Assembly (NCBI GenBank): GCA_947172415.1
Contig: OX359193.1
Location: forward strand, 1,854,501-1,918,500
Source of the DNA: Chondrosia reniformis
Taxonomy: Eukaryota > Porifera > Demospongiae > Chondrillida > Chondrillidae
Direction: 5' to 3'
Length of the DNA stretch: 64,000 nucleotides
Shown here: positions 35,001-44,207 of the stretch, in pieces
Layout of the letters: the number at the start of each line of letters is the position of its first letter
How positions within the stretch are numbered: the stretch's first letter is position 1
Notes under the pieces: generated by a model
Told to the model about the DNA's origin: nothing
The model's database searches: none
What the model saw: only the letters and a program-made list of their open reading frames with translations
Translations under genes and position numbers: made by a program

Positions 35001-37550
35001 GAAACTCACTGAGTGTTAGGAGTACGTATATACAGATGTACTGTTGTTGACTTATGCTGGCATGTTATGTTTTACTCGTGTTAATATTTGGGACTGAATA
35101 GTACAGGCTTTATTATCACATTTCATACAAATGTTACTATTACAGTGGAAACTGGCTAACACAAGAACACACTTTACGTGAATTATCACTTTACGCGAAC
35201 AATACTTGGAAAACAGAGTCCCTAATATAAAAAGCCTACCATTTAACACTATTATGTTCTGTTAGCACAAACAGAATATGGCAACTGATTCTAATATTAA
35301 CAACCTACAAGTTACTATAATATGGAAACGAAAAGACACAAAAGTGCTATTTTATCAATTTTAAATTGAAAATTTTTGTGTTTAAAACTTTCACAAATAC
35401 ACAAACTACATATAATGAATACTTTTAACCATATATGGAGCTGTATATATTATGCAAAACTTTGTATAACCATATTATAACAGTACTATTGTTTAACAAG
35501 AAATACTGATAGTGAGAACTAAAAGGTATGATACCCAGAACTGGGGAGTACTCATTAACCAGTTTCCACTGTACGTACATATATGAGTTATAGCATTTTT
35601 CTGATCTTTAGTGTCCTCTGCAAGATAAGCTAGTGGTGATGTTCTTTTTCTATACCTCCTTTAGGAGATCAGGTCAAGATATCGGTACCTCAGTCACCTT
35701 CCACTGACTTGTCAGTTTGGACTGTGTGAACTTAATCTTCAGCCACCTGTTATATCAAAGTCTACTCTGAGGCAGTTTCAAGGTATATACGTACACACAT
35801 GCATATGTTACATGTCAGGGCCGCATAGAGGAGGGTAGAATTGATTTTTGGTTTTGTTTGATGTATTTTAGAAGAGCTTAAAAAGCACCAGCAGAAAAGA
35901 GCAAAGAAAAAGCAGGATGAACGAAGGAGAGGTCATTCTAAGGAGTTTACTCTTTCTAGAAGAGGTACATATGTACATACATACATATATGTACGTACTG
36001 TATGTCACTCTGTTTGTAGATTTGAAACCATTTTTGGCTATTTACGTAATTTCTGACACTCAATCTGTAATATTTTAGATTTCATGAGATTGAGTACTGG
36101 TTCACCTTCTGAGTTGCCACCAGAGCAGTTTCATGACTTTCTCTCCCTGGCTTCATCTCCACCTCTTTCAATGACCATCCCTCAGCAGGTGTCGCCTGAC
36201 ACCTCACCAAAGGAATCTCAGACTCCTCAACCGGATGGAGACGGATCAAGTGAATCAGTCACGGAAGTCTCTCTTGGGGACCCTTCACTGCAGAATGTAT
36301 CTTTTGCAGCTGCTCTTAAGTGTCCCAACAAAATGGCTTCTCCTCCAGTGTGGCCTGTAAAACAGACAAGTCAAACAAAGAATGCAACTCCATCAACTTT
36401 AAATTGTTAGTTATAGTAAAACCCGAAAATTTAGGATGACTTTATATTTATGCTCTATTCAGTCTTGAAAGTTGCAGTGTATATAAACATATATAGAGTA
36501 CATTTGTTGTCTATACGTATGTATACGTAGCACACAACACTAGCCACTTATCAACTGATGACAGCATGTCATTACTTTTTCTAAAGTGTCATATTTAGGT
36601 AATGCATGTACCTAACTTAACTACCAGCAGTCAAAACAAAGTAGAGCCTTGTTTCACCATATAGGTATCTATGTACTTCAGACACTAGCCGGAATCATTT
36701 CAGTATTATTAGATTTTCCTCATGAATATATTTATTTGTGTGGTTGCTGTTCCTCTCTGTATTAGGTGGGAATGTTAGTGGTGAAGGTGAAGAAGAGGAC
36801 ACACCAAACACTGTGCCAACCTTCAAAGATGCCTTTGAAGACTCCCTTTCAGCGGCCTTGAAGAATGCGACTGCTGCTTCCAATGGTCAGTTATCTGTTC
36901 AGTTGTGATGTTGCACTAGTACATACATGTACTGTACATAATACAGTGGGGCCCCACTTAATCACATAACAGTTAAACGAATATTGGAATATCATTCTCA
37001 GGTCCTGATTCTATTCATATATAGTTACATATAAATATGTCTGCTTAAACCCATATTATATATATTACGGGTCCATATGCAACTATTATACCACTTAATT
37101 TATATGTCCATAAATGAATCCTTATTTTATCAATCTATTTCAAATTATGGTTAGCATGTCTATGAAGCTAAGGAAGCATAAAGAGGATAGATTTAAAACA
37201 ATTCTTTAACTAGACTTAGAACAATTTTCTTAAGACTATTATAGACTTAAAAACACAAAACACGATTTTCTTGTTTTTGTACGTCTATGTCAGAAAAGTG
37301 TACAATATAACAGTATGCATAGGTACTTGCGTATGTAATTGTGTACATATGTACAACATTATACATATGTATATATTGTCTGCAGTAATAAAGACCTTTA
37401 ATATACATTACAATAAGGTTTTTACTTTCTGCTTGCTGTTGAATGTCATGTGTAGATGTATCTGGTAGACCAGGTGGCAGTAAAGCAGTCAAGAAGAGCA
37501 AGAAGAAAATGGTACTGTTTACCACTGGGAATGTTAGGCGTGGATATTAG
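23092..37550 (+). CDS. RNF10: RING finger protein 10 E3 ubiquitin ligase, 19 exons
   Basis: Exons: 23092-23191, 23884-24035, 24161-24360, 25394-25484, 25834-25891, 26061-26122, 26282-26346, 26634-26776, 27581-27747, 33683-33740, 33877-33926, 34190-34344, 34604-34653, 34845-34978, 35665-35782, 35872-35964, 36079-36405, 36766-36885, 37456-37550. Phases agree throughout, giving 745 residues (human 811). Conserved blocks in order are SLNHLLNFT, FNKEQFLQANCQFVV, VDWNEIEQL, the C3HC4 RING (C191, C194, C206, H208, C211, C214, C229, C232), CFIEAALEDLK, FYQSEDGQRLYLHPISARC, RYRYLSHLPLTCQF, a Lys/Arg-rich helix, and a basic C-terminus ending VLFTTGNVRRGY. RNF10 monoubiquitinates small ribosomal subunit proteins on stalled ribosomes and also has signalling roles in vertebrates. 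The start is the first in-frame ATG. An overlapping out-of-frame ORF (23010-23138) begins upstream. Intron 9 (5.9 kb) is filled with transposons. Confidence 0.95.
23256..23515. repeat. Minisatellite array in RNF10 intron 1
   Basis: About eight to nine imperfect tandem copies of a roughly 25-35-bp unit built from ACACACATATGTATGT, ACATAATAATACAGAT and spacers. Three overlapping minus-strand open frames (Tyr/Cys/Ile/Val repeats) arise only from this periodicity and are not genes. Confidence 0.85.
25525..25745 (+). repeat. Dispersed Penelope-linked 3' repeat in RNF10 intron 4
   Basis: It starts AGAAGATCAAGAAGAAGACA, continues through TTCCCAGGGTCATTGATGAA and TCCTCATCCAAAGCTCTCAT, and ends near the match to GGTGTGTTAGATTTATTC. 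It is collinear with 62520-62740, downstream of the Penelope-like ORF. Confidence 0.75.
27007..27514. mobile_element. piggyBac-type MITE with TTAA target sites
   Basis: A 508-bp non-coding element lies in RNF10 intron 8 between TTAA at 27003-27006 and TTAA at 27515-27518. The left end reads CCCTTTACCGCCCGAAGACC. An inverted copy of this end, CACAAAAGTGGTCATCGGGC, lies subterminally on the right, and the outermost right end reads AGGAAAAGGG. CCC ends with TTAA duplications are the piggyBac signature. It contains no transposase. Confidence 0.8.
27768..27911 (-). mobile_element. Degraded CAGGGCTGCA MITE copy in RNF10 intron 9
   Basis: It carries CAGGGCTGCAGAACTTGGG, a G-run and AAATGAAAATTTTCAAAATT, the reverse complement of the right part of the 3584-3740 element. 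The far end is degraded. Confidence 0.55.
28550..30490 (-). pseudogene. hAT-like transposase pseudogene (TTF zinc finger, ZNF862/KIAA1586-like) with short inverted ends
   Basis: Minus-strand open frames run 30081-29740, 29712-29476, 29479-28871 and 28810-28607. The first has an acidic/basic leader and a TTF-type zinc finger (DPKWADEFTWLRY, CSICQKH). The later ones carry the RNase H-like region (AICILCDESTD, LLFSFGSDGASVMTG, LHCGAHKLALAS, TRWLSHDKAV). The frames are separated by stops or shifts and the product ends without the usual C-terminal dimerisation region, so it is dead. CAGTATTTCCC at the left (about 28551) and its complement at the right (about 30480) are probable terminal repeats. 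The element lies antisense in RNF10 intron 9. I could not identify a clean 8-bp target duplication. Confidence 0.75.
30491..31860. other. RNF10 intron 9, unclassified interval
   Basis: A 130-codon minus frame (31454-31846) and a degenerate repetitive stretch at 30590-30840 match nothing I know. At 31187-31300 there is an inverted motif (CTCTCACCACAAATGGTGAG with GGTGAGAGT further on) suggesting a small foldback element. No exon can be supported. Confidence 0.35.
32225..32755 (-). pseudogene. Retroelement gag-like remnant with Cys/His knuckle
   Basis: Two minus frames (32755-32567 and 32606-32225, the latter shifted internally) together resemble the gag-like first ORF of marine-invertebrate retroelements. 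A leader reads LVERIREGDWVDF and PENIMEQF, a middle block has YLGVVTQLARDSPGFQWLEY, and a C-terminal knuckle reads CKLDHICNRCGRDHPAIRC. Frames are disrupted. It is independent of the RNase H fragment next to it, or a nested piece of the same lineage; I cannot tell which. Confidence 0.6.
32831..33450 (-). pseudogene. Ty3/gypsy-type RNase H fragment
   Basis: The minus frame 33301-32831 encodes the RNase H end of a pol polyprotein. Visible motifs are VIAYTSRTLNKAERNY, THRELLAVVYF, FLLRTGHGSLTWL and the closing NANALSRRP. In intact elements this is followed by integrase; here the frame ends and no integrase or LTR is visible. A shifted upstream frame reaches to about 33450. It is an old fragment antisense in RNF10 intron 9. 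Confidence 0.8.
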
Positions 37551-38026
37551 TCACAGCATCCATCCAACTGATATCTAGTAGGAACCCAATTGTAGTAACT
37601 TGTTTCACACTTTACACTATTTTGCATGCTACTAATTCTGTGCATATCATTTGTATTTATATAGTTAGTAGTATTTACTGTATGTGTATTAAAATTATCA
37701 CATTTTGAAGGTAAACTATTTTGAATATGTGATGACTGTAGACTAGGCTTGTTGCTGTTATCTACATCAATGTTCAACAACTCTTCTATTTGTGTTAACT
37801 GACTATCATTATAGACTAATCTTAAACCCAGACCCTACCTACATATATCCTCTGTGTGTGTCACTACAATTGTACAACCACTCTGGATAGGATGAATTGT
37901 AGTGACACTTGCAGAGGATACGTAGGTCTGGATTCGAGACTATAATACACATACGTACGTACAGCATTATAAAATCCACTATACAAACAAATTTGTGTGA
38001 TTCTAGCAAAATTGATTAAAACCAAA
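37551..38026. other. Convergent 3' interval, RNF10 / GNPTG
   Basis: 476 bp separate the two stop codons. The interval is A+T-rich, with an ATTAAA-like signal around 37690. An inverted pair (ACTACAATTGTACAACCACTC near 37863 and GAATTGTAGTGACACT near 37890) could form a hairpin between the two 3' ends. Confidence 0.45.
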
Positions 38027-41000
38027 TTAATTTGGGTTATATTCTTTACAGTATTCATTGAAATGTTCAGCCAATAATCTTCCTTGAGTCTTGAATCTGT
38101 TACCCTGTGGCAATATGTATTATGTAAAAGGAAATATTAATATGTACACAAGATGATATTCATCTGTATGTGTTCAATGCTAATATAAGTGTTATGTACA
38201 TACATACATACAAGCGTAGATTCAAGATTAGATTAATCCCAAATCAATCTGCCTTCACAACACTGTGGATTGGTTTGGGATCAATTTAAGTCCTAAACCA
38301 ACAGTTTTTCAGATTGGTATAAATGCGATTAATTTTGATTTCATCCGTAATCAATCTGTATCTGTATCCGTCGGTGTGAACATGCCCTTTGATTATTCAT
38401 GTCATGACTGTTATGTAAGTTGTATCACTAGTAGACATACGTACTATTGTAATCTATGGTTCGTACATACGTACATTGTTTTATTGTTTTGTTACTTTAC
38501 CTACATTACTTATATCTTACCTCAGTTGTATTTGTAGCAAGGTTTAAAGCTTCTTCAATAAAACTAGTGAAAGTTGTTTGTACTTGACAAAATTTATTTT
38601 CTTTCTGTACAAGTGTAACACAGATGACAAATTAAAACAAATGTCAACATGAAGAATTGACATAAAGGCAAATAAAAAGACATATTCACTCACCTCTAGA
38701 TCTACATGTTGAATAATAGCATCTGAAGAATACACAGGGTAACAGCACATAACATCACAATCCAGAATTGGAAAAGATCAACAGTATTATAAACATACAC
38801 TTTGGCATGTGTGTAATTTTATTTCAGCAACCTTGTACACACCAAATGTACACAAAAACCTCACTGAAATGCAAATGGAATCATTGTCAGTTCATTAAAG
38901 GGCCAATTACCTTTCTTTTTTATTTTTTCTTCTTGTTTTGGTTTTTGGTAAAGAATTTTCCAGTTTTGAAGAAGTTGCTTTTTCTTCTTTTGTAAACCCT
39001 TAAATTAATATATAAATAAAATTCCACAGTAGCCACAATCAGGCACTTTGTATGTTAACAGGGATATCAGCCAGCAGACTAAGTGCAGCACCAAGAAAGA
39101 TGTGTGCGTGACCACCTATTGACCACAATAATAATTACTGATTCAGTAAGCTTAAACGTTTGTGCATACATTATGTACAGTTGGACCACACATTGAAAAT
39201 TTGAGAACCAATTTTAAAGCTTTGAGTGTCATCATCATTGGCCCTCTGGATTTCACCCTACCCACTCATATGTCTCCTGAGGAGCACAATCAGCTAATAG
39301 GTGGAGCCAAAGTTCACTGAGCCATATACACAGAAAATCTAGTAAGTATTAATAGCTTATGCTTTCCTTATTAGCAGATAAAGGGGAGAGCCAAAAGTGT
39401 AGGGATAGATACACGAACAATAGGGATTGGAAACGGAAGTGGGTACATGATTTTTCTATACTGTTACAAATGCAGCCTGTGTAAATGCTGTGATGAACAT
39501 CCATGTTTCGCCTGCCGGATTCTGGATGAAGGCGTATTTGTCTACCCCTGACCGTTTCTAAACGTTCTGGTTACTCTACATACGAAGAACACTTTGGTGA
39601 AGCAGTTAGAAGGCCTTATCTCAATATTGCTCTCTTTTGGCCTAGGAAATCAGTCTTGGTAAGAATGAATGAGTGTTCATACCTTTGTGTACCTCTGTAG
39701 GGCCTGTCAAGTGTTGTTACTGTCGTATTTGAAGTGCTACGAAATAGTAGCTACGTGGAGCACAAGGTTTATTAGTGGCACGCAGTTCTTGTGTAGCCAA
39801 GTAATGCCATAATAGTATAGTACATATATGTGCGTGTCTACCTCTGGAGGATACCTCCAACATGACAAATTAGTGAAATTTTGAAATGTGTTACTACATA
39901 GGAATGGTCATGGAATGATGTACTTTATTGCAGGTATTATGGGTCGTAAGACACAGTTATCTTACAAAAAGAACTTGGAAAGGAAGAAGAAGAAGGAAAC
40001 TATACATGACACATCTATTGTTTACCTCAGTGACTGCAATGTTTCTGCAGTCAATGCTAATTCTACCCAGTAAATCGTGGCGTGATGAGACACCGGAGAG
40101 TTCAGACGCAGACACACTGGTACTTAGTAAAATGTTGCATCAACCAAGCTGCAAGTCAGACCCCGTACAGATAACTCTTTGCTTAACAGTGAACAATGAT
40201 CTTACATGGTCAGTAGCTGTACAGCAACACTCCATCATCCCATCTAAGTGCAGTGCACTAAAGTCCTTTCCACCCATTTTAAGCACTGATAGCTTACACC
40301 AGCTGCACAAAATGTGTGATGAGCTTGTCTTTTGCGCAGGACAACCTGATATTCACTTTGTCAGTATGGTGAAAGCTAAGAAAGGGAAGATACTATCTGA
40401 AGATGGTAAGGTAGTGGCCTTTGTGGATGAATGCAGAACTGTGCTTGATGGAATAGTGTACCAGTATACTGTTCGCTCATCTGATTGTGAGCTTGTATCA
40501 ATGACTGATAAATGTGTGTCATGCCAAAAGTACAGAGCAAATCTCAGAGCTATGTATAGTAGGTGGAGCAAGCGCCTTGCAGTCAATGTGCAAACAAATA
40601 GTTCAGAATCAACTTGTAGTAGTCACACCAATGATAGGTATCTCAATATTCAATATACCTGAGAAGAAAGCAAAAGCTGCTAATCTAAGGAAAAGGCTTG
40701 AAGAGACTCAAGGATAAATATGCAAGTTGGCTGAAGATCACGGTGAAGTCATTGATGATGCTCTACATTCTGATTTACTAAGTATCATGCACAGAAACGA
40801 TGATGAAGTCAAGAAGGCTTACCCCGAGGGAAGCTTTAGTAGGTTGTTCTGGGAAGATCAGTTAAAAGATGCCCGATAAATGCGTTGGCACCCTGTAATG
40901 AATAAGTGGTGTTTGAACCTCAAACGTCTCTCTGGCTCTGCTTGTCATGCATTACGGACAAGTGGGTTTGTCATGTTGCCCTCAGAATGAACTCTCAGGG

Positions 41001-44000
41001 ATTACATTCATTACTTCTCAAACAAACCTGGATTTCAGCAAGAAGTTCTGGATCAGCTTATCAAGGAAGCTAACCTGCAGGAATTACCTCATACCAAACG
41101 GTATGTTGCATTAATATTGGATGAAATGAAGATAAAAGAAAGCCTGGTATATAACAAGTATTCAGGAGAAATTATTGGGTTCACATGTCTGGGGGACATC
41201 AATAATGAACTCATGAAACTGGAAAACACTGAACATACTGCGAATATACATCACCGTGTCTAGTTTCATACTTCTGCTGCATATAATGCTTTGGCTAAAT
41301 ACCCACAAGCATAACGCATAGCATTCAACTCATCACTAGTTAGCTCAACCGGTGATGTACCTTCTGCAGAAAGAATGACTGAGCCCTTCCCATAGGTTCA
41401 GAACTGAAGTAGTTCTTTGTTAATGCAGAAAATACCTCTGCATATAGCAATAAGGGGTCATCAATGGTCACACACAACTTGCACAAGAATTCCTTCCATA
41501 AAGTCTGTAGTTTACCCTGTTCATCAATCCTCAACTGATGAAATTCTACCCAGAGCTTTACCCTTTTTGAAGTATTACGTCTGTACCTCTTAGCAACAGC
41601 ATCAATCCTCTCAGCCTCTCCTTGTGCAACTTTGTCAAGTATCTCCTGGCCTTGTCGCTGTACAAGTAAGCTTCGCTGATGCCGATGATTCCACTTCTGA
41701 GGAAGCCTTTTCAGTAACAGAAGCAAGGGCTAAACGGACTACCTCAATGGCCATGACTCTGAGGCAAAGCATTCGAGGCTTTGATTTCTGCCACGGGTTA
41801 CTGGTCACGCATATGTTTGGGGCATAATGCAAAACGCGGTTCAACACGCATATCTACTTCCGTTTCCAATCCCTATTGTTCGTGTATCTATGGTATGGTG
41901 TAGATGAACACTAAATACGCATGTACCTTTAAGATCTACTTTGATTGTCATCATTACCCCATGATAGTGATACATCAATGAATGCAGATAAGGCATGCCT
42001 GCATTTGAAATAAAGTGGACTATTACCTGCAAAGTCAGCAAGTCAGTTTTATGCATATCCTCCACTTCTGACCATCTCATATACATGTCATCAGTAAACA
42101 AGTGCTGAACTGCACAGAATAGAGGAAACAGTCAAGGGTACAGGCAGAATTAGAAATAATAAAGAAACACAGTAATGGAATAAGGTATGCAAGTTAATGC
42201 AAACAGAATTCATCTTTTAACTTTTTCAGCATCTAAAGAGGCAGTTGGCTTAATCTTTTGTTGGATATTTCGACCCTGAGGGTCTTCTTTAGTGACTTTA
42301 TCATTCAGAAGATATGTAGGTCGTGCACGTCGTATATGATAGTAAGTCTTACAGGTGCAATGTCTGCAGCTTTATAATGGTAATGTAAATGGTAGCTAAT
42401 GAGCCAAAGTGCAATAGTTACTCAATCCAAAATGCTTCTCTACTCTAACACTTTGACAATTTGCAATCCACGAAATGGAATCTCACTCAACAGAAGGTGA
42501 AATTCTGGTCTTACCTTTCATTGCATGCTGCAGACAAACTAGTGGAGAGTGTAGTTCTATTCTGTACTGACACTTTTCTGGTTCTGATGCGTTTGCCAAT
42601 TTAGTGACAGTATCACACACAAAATACACCTACGTTAAATGGACAGAGAGATACTTATACTTACATATATAACATTCAATATATCAATGCAATGGTAAGT
42701 TTGAAAGTGAAAATATATGCTACCAAAAGTAGGTACCATTAACACTATATTGATTATTATAAATATGTGTGTCTTTGCTCCATATAATGCATGCAAGGGA
42801 GTGTATATATACATAATTCCTTATGATGTATATATTGTATAGTGTTACATGGGGCCAAGTAGCCCTAGTGTGCATGTCACACGGTGCACTTAAATCAATA
42901 ATCAATATCTGATTCAATATCAATATCAATATCATATACATTTCATGGTGCTTCCATAATAACTTCTAAAGAGCTTAGCTTAGTATATACGTATGTACAA
43001 ATACTTACTTTTATTTCACGGTCCTGTAAGTTGGCACAACTTTCACCCATTGTATAAAACATACCAACAAATGTATCATTTTCAATGATCCAGTCAGTAA
43101 ACACACTACATTATGTTAAACAACAAACATAACATCACAATACTACCCCACGGAGGAGATATTTATGTAGTGCTGCAGCAGTAATAGAACTGTGCATTAG
43201 GGCATATTACATTGTCATGTACCCTATCCATGTGCATTAGAAAACTGCTCTGAAAATATTTATATACTACTCTCCTATTCCACATCACACAGGTAGTTTA
43301 TGGTACATAGTGATTATATCTCCAGTATGCCATAAGATAATAGATTGCTTAGCAATGTAGTACAGAAGTGTTTGGTAGATTGGAGCACTCACCCTAACAC
43401 ACCATAGAAACTGCCCCATCTTTCTGCTTCCTCTTTCTGGGTCACATTTTGCATTGGGCAAACTGAATAGATGTACCTGCAACAGTAACATAGATGGATT
43501 GGATGGCATTTGTTGGCAAAATGGTGGTAATTTAATAGAGCAAAATGCTTGGTGCCATACTTCCAACTAATCTTTAAGTGCTACATGCATTAGAATTACT
43601 CTAAATATACATGGCGGGCAAACAATAGGATAATCTGGTATACAAAAGTCTCCATTCTTAATTGCAGTAACATTTCAAGATAAACAAACCCATTGATATG
43701 TTCTTTGAAACATGTACCATTCAAAGGCTTAAGAACATCAGGACCTATTAAAAAGAAGGCTTAATAAGTTACAAGTAAGAATTATGAATATACTTATAAT
43801 TCAAACAATTGAGTTTGACTGACCAATCAGACGTTCAGGCTGCTTTCGAAGACTTAAATGAGTCTCAGTGGTTCTAGAGTAGGAAATAAGAGGCTACGTT
43901 TTCACTTTACTTAGAAAAATGGGCTAAAATGTATAGTTGAGTACACGAATGGTTATTATATCAATATATAATAGATCAAGCTCCACAGAGTATACAAGAT

Positions 44001-44140
44001 TTAGACATTAACTAAACATACTGAAAACCATATCTCTGTATTGTATTTCCTTCTACAATTTTGACATTTATTTCTCCAGTTTCGCATACAAAACTGATAA
44101 TTTGAAGAGAAGCTACTACCAGCAGCCATTTTCTATACAT
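38027..44140 (-). CDS. GNPTG: GlcNAc-1-phosphotransferase gamma subunit, 8 exons
   Basis: Exons on the minus strand: 44140-44022, 43873-43824, 43744-43690, 43476-43393, 43105-43009, 42629-42515, 42109-42027, 38104-38027. Phases agree, giving 226 residues, shorter than human (305), mainly at the C-terminus. A signal peptide (MYRKWLLVVASLQIISFVC) is followed by a mannose-6-phosphate-receptor-homology domain with LNGTCF (N-glycosylation site), YIYSVCPMQNVTQKE, RWGSFYGVLG, NDTFVGMFYTMGESC, VYFVCD, and PEKCQYRIELHSPLVC, then a short amphipathic tail matching the GNPTG C-terminal helix. It partners the catalytic GNPTAB subunits in the Golgi and promotes mannose-6-phosphate tagging of lysosomal enzymes. 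Intron 7 is 3.9 kb and hosts a DNA transposon; the last exon lies beyond it. It is head-to-head with GOLGA3. Confidence 0.92.
39405..39440 (+). repeat. Left terminal inverted repeat
   Basis: 36 bp, identical to the reverse complement of 41856-41891. Confidence 0.9.
41856..41891 (-). repeat. Right terminal inverted repeat
   Basis: 36 bp, identical to the reverse complement of 39405-39440. Confidence 0.9.
42218..42310. repeat. Diverged foldback-family fragment in GNPTG intron 6
   Basis: It shares the core TTTCGACCCTGAGGGTCTTC with the hairpin elements at 51331-51461 and 58618-58755 (TTTTGACCTGGGGGTCTTCT there). It also shares flanking AGAGGCAGTTGGCTTAATCT-like sequence. Arms are not clearly preserved. 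Confidence 0.5.
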
Positions 44141-44206
44141 GGCTCTATATTATGCAATAGCTTTCACACTTTTGCGACTTACCGATAAAATGGCTGAAGT
44201 TTCCTA
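44141..44206. promoter_or_regulatory. 66-bp bidirectional start-codon gap, GNPTG / GOLGA3
   Basis: The only sequence between two divergent start codons. No TATA box is evident. It includes CTTTTGCGACTTACCG and the GOLGA3 upstream ORF. Transcription start sites must lie inside this gap, inside the opposing gene, or in undetected upstream exons. Confidence 0.7.
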
Positions 44207-44207
44207 A
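44190..44207 (+). promoter_or_regulatory. Five-codon upstream ORF overlapping the GOLGA3 start (TAATG)
   Basis: ATG GCT GAA GTT TCC TAA ends on the A of the main ATG. The upstream ATG has A at -3 and G at +4, a strong context; the main ATG has C at -3. This arrangement suits termination-reinitiation control if the transcript includes it. Confidence 0.55.

Larger units (their letters stand above)
39405..41891 (+). mobile_element. P-element/THAP9-like DNA transposon, 36-bp perfect TIRs
   Basis: The 36-bp end at 39405-39440 (core CACGAACAATAGGGATTGG) is repeated exactly in inverted form at 41856-41891, so the element is 2487 bp. The plus strand encodes a broken transposase. The frame 39928-40662 covers a central region with paired cysteines (DKCVSCQKYRANL). 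Further pieces to 41262 include LPSE-stop-TLRDYIHYF, KRYVALILDEMKIKESLVYN, and GEIIGFTCLGDINNEL, the RNase H-like core typical of P-type transposases. Several in-frame stops make it non-autonomous. A 128-codon minus frame (41726-41340) near the right end is unidentified. TA flanks both ends; no 8-bp duplication is visible. Confidence 0.8.
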
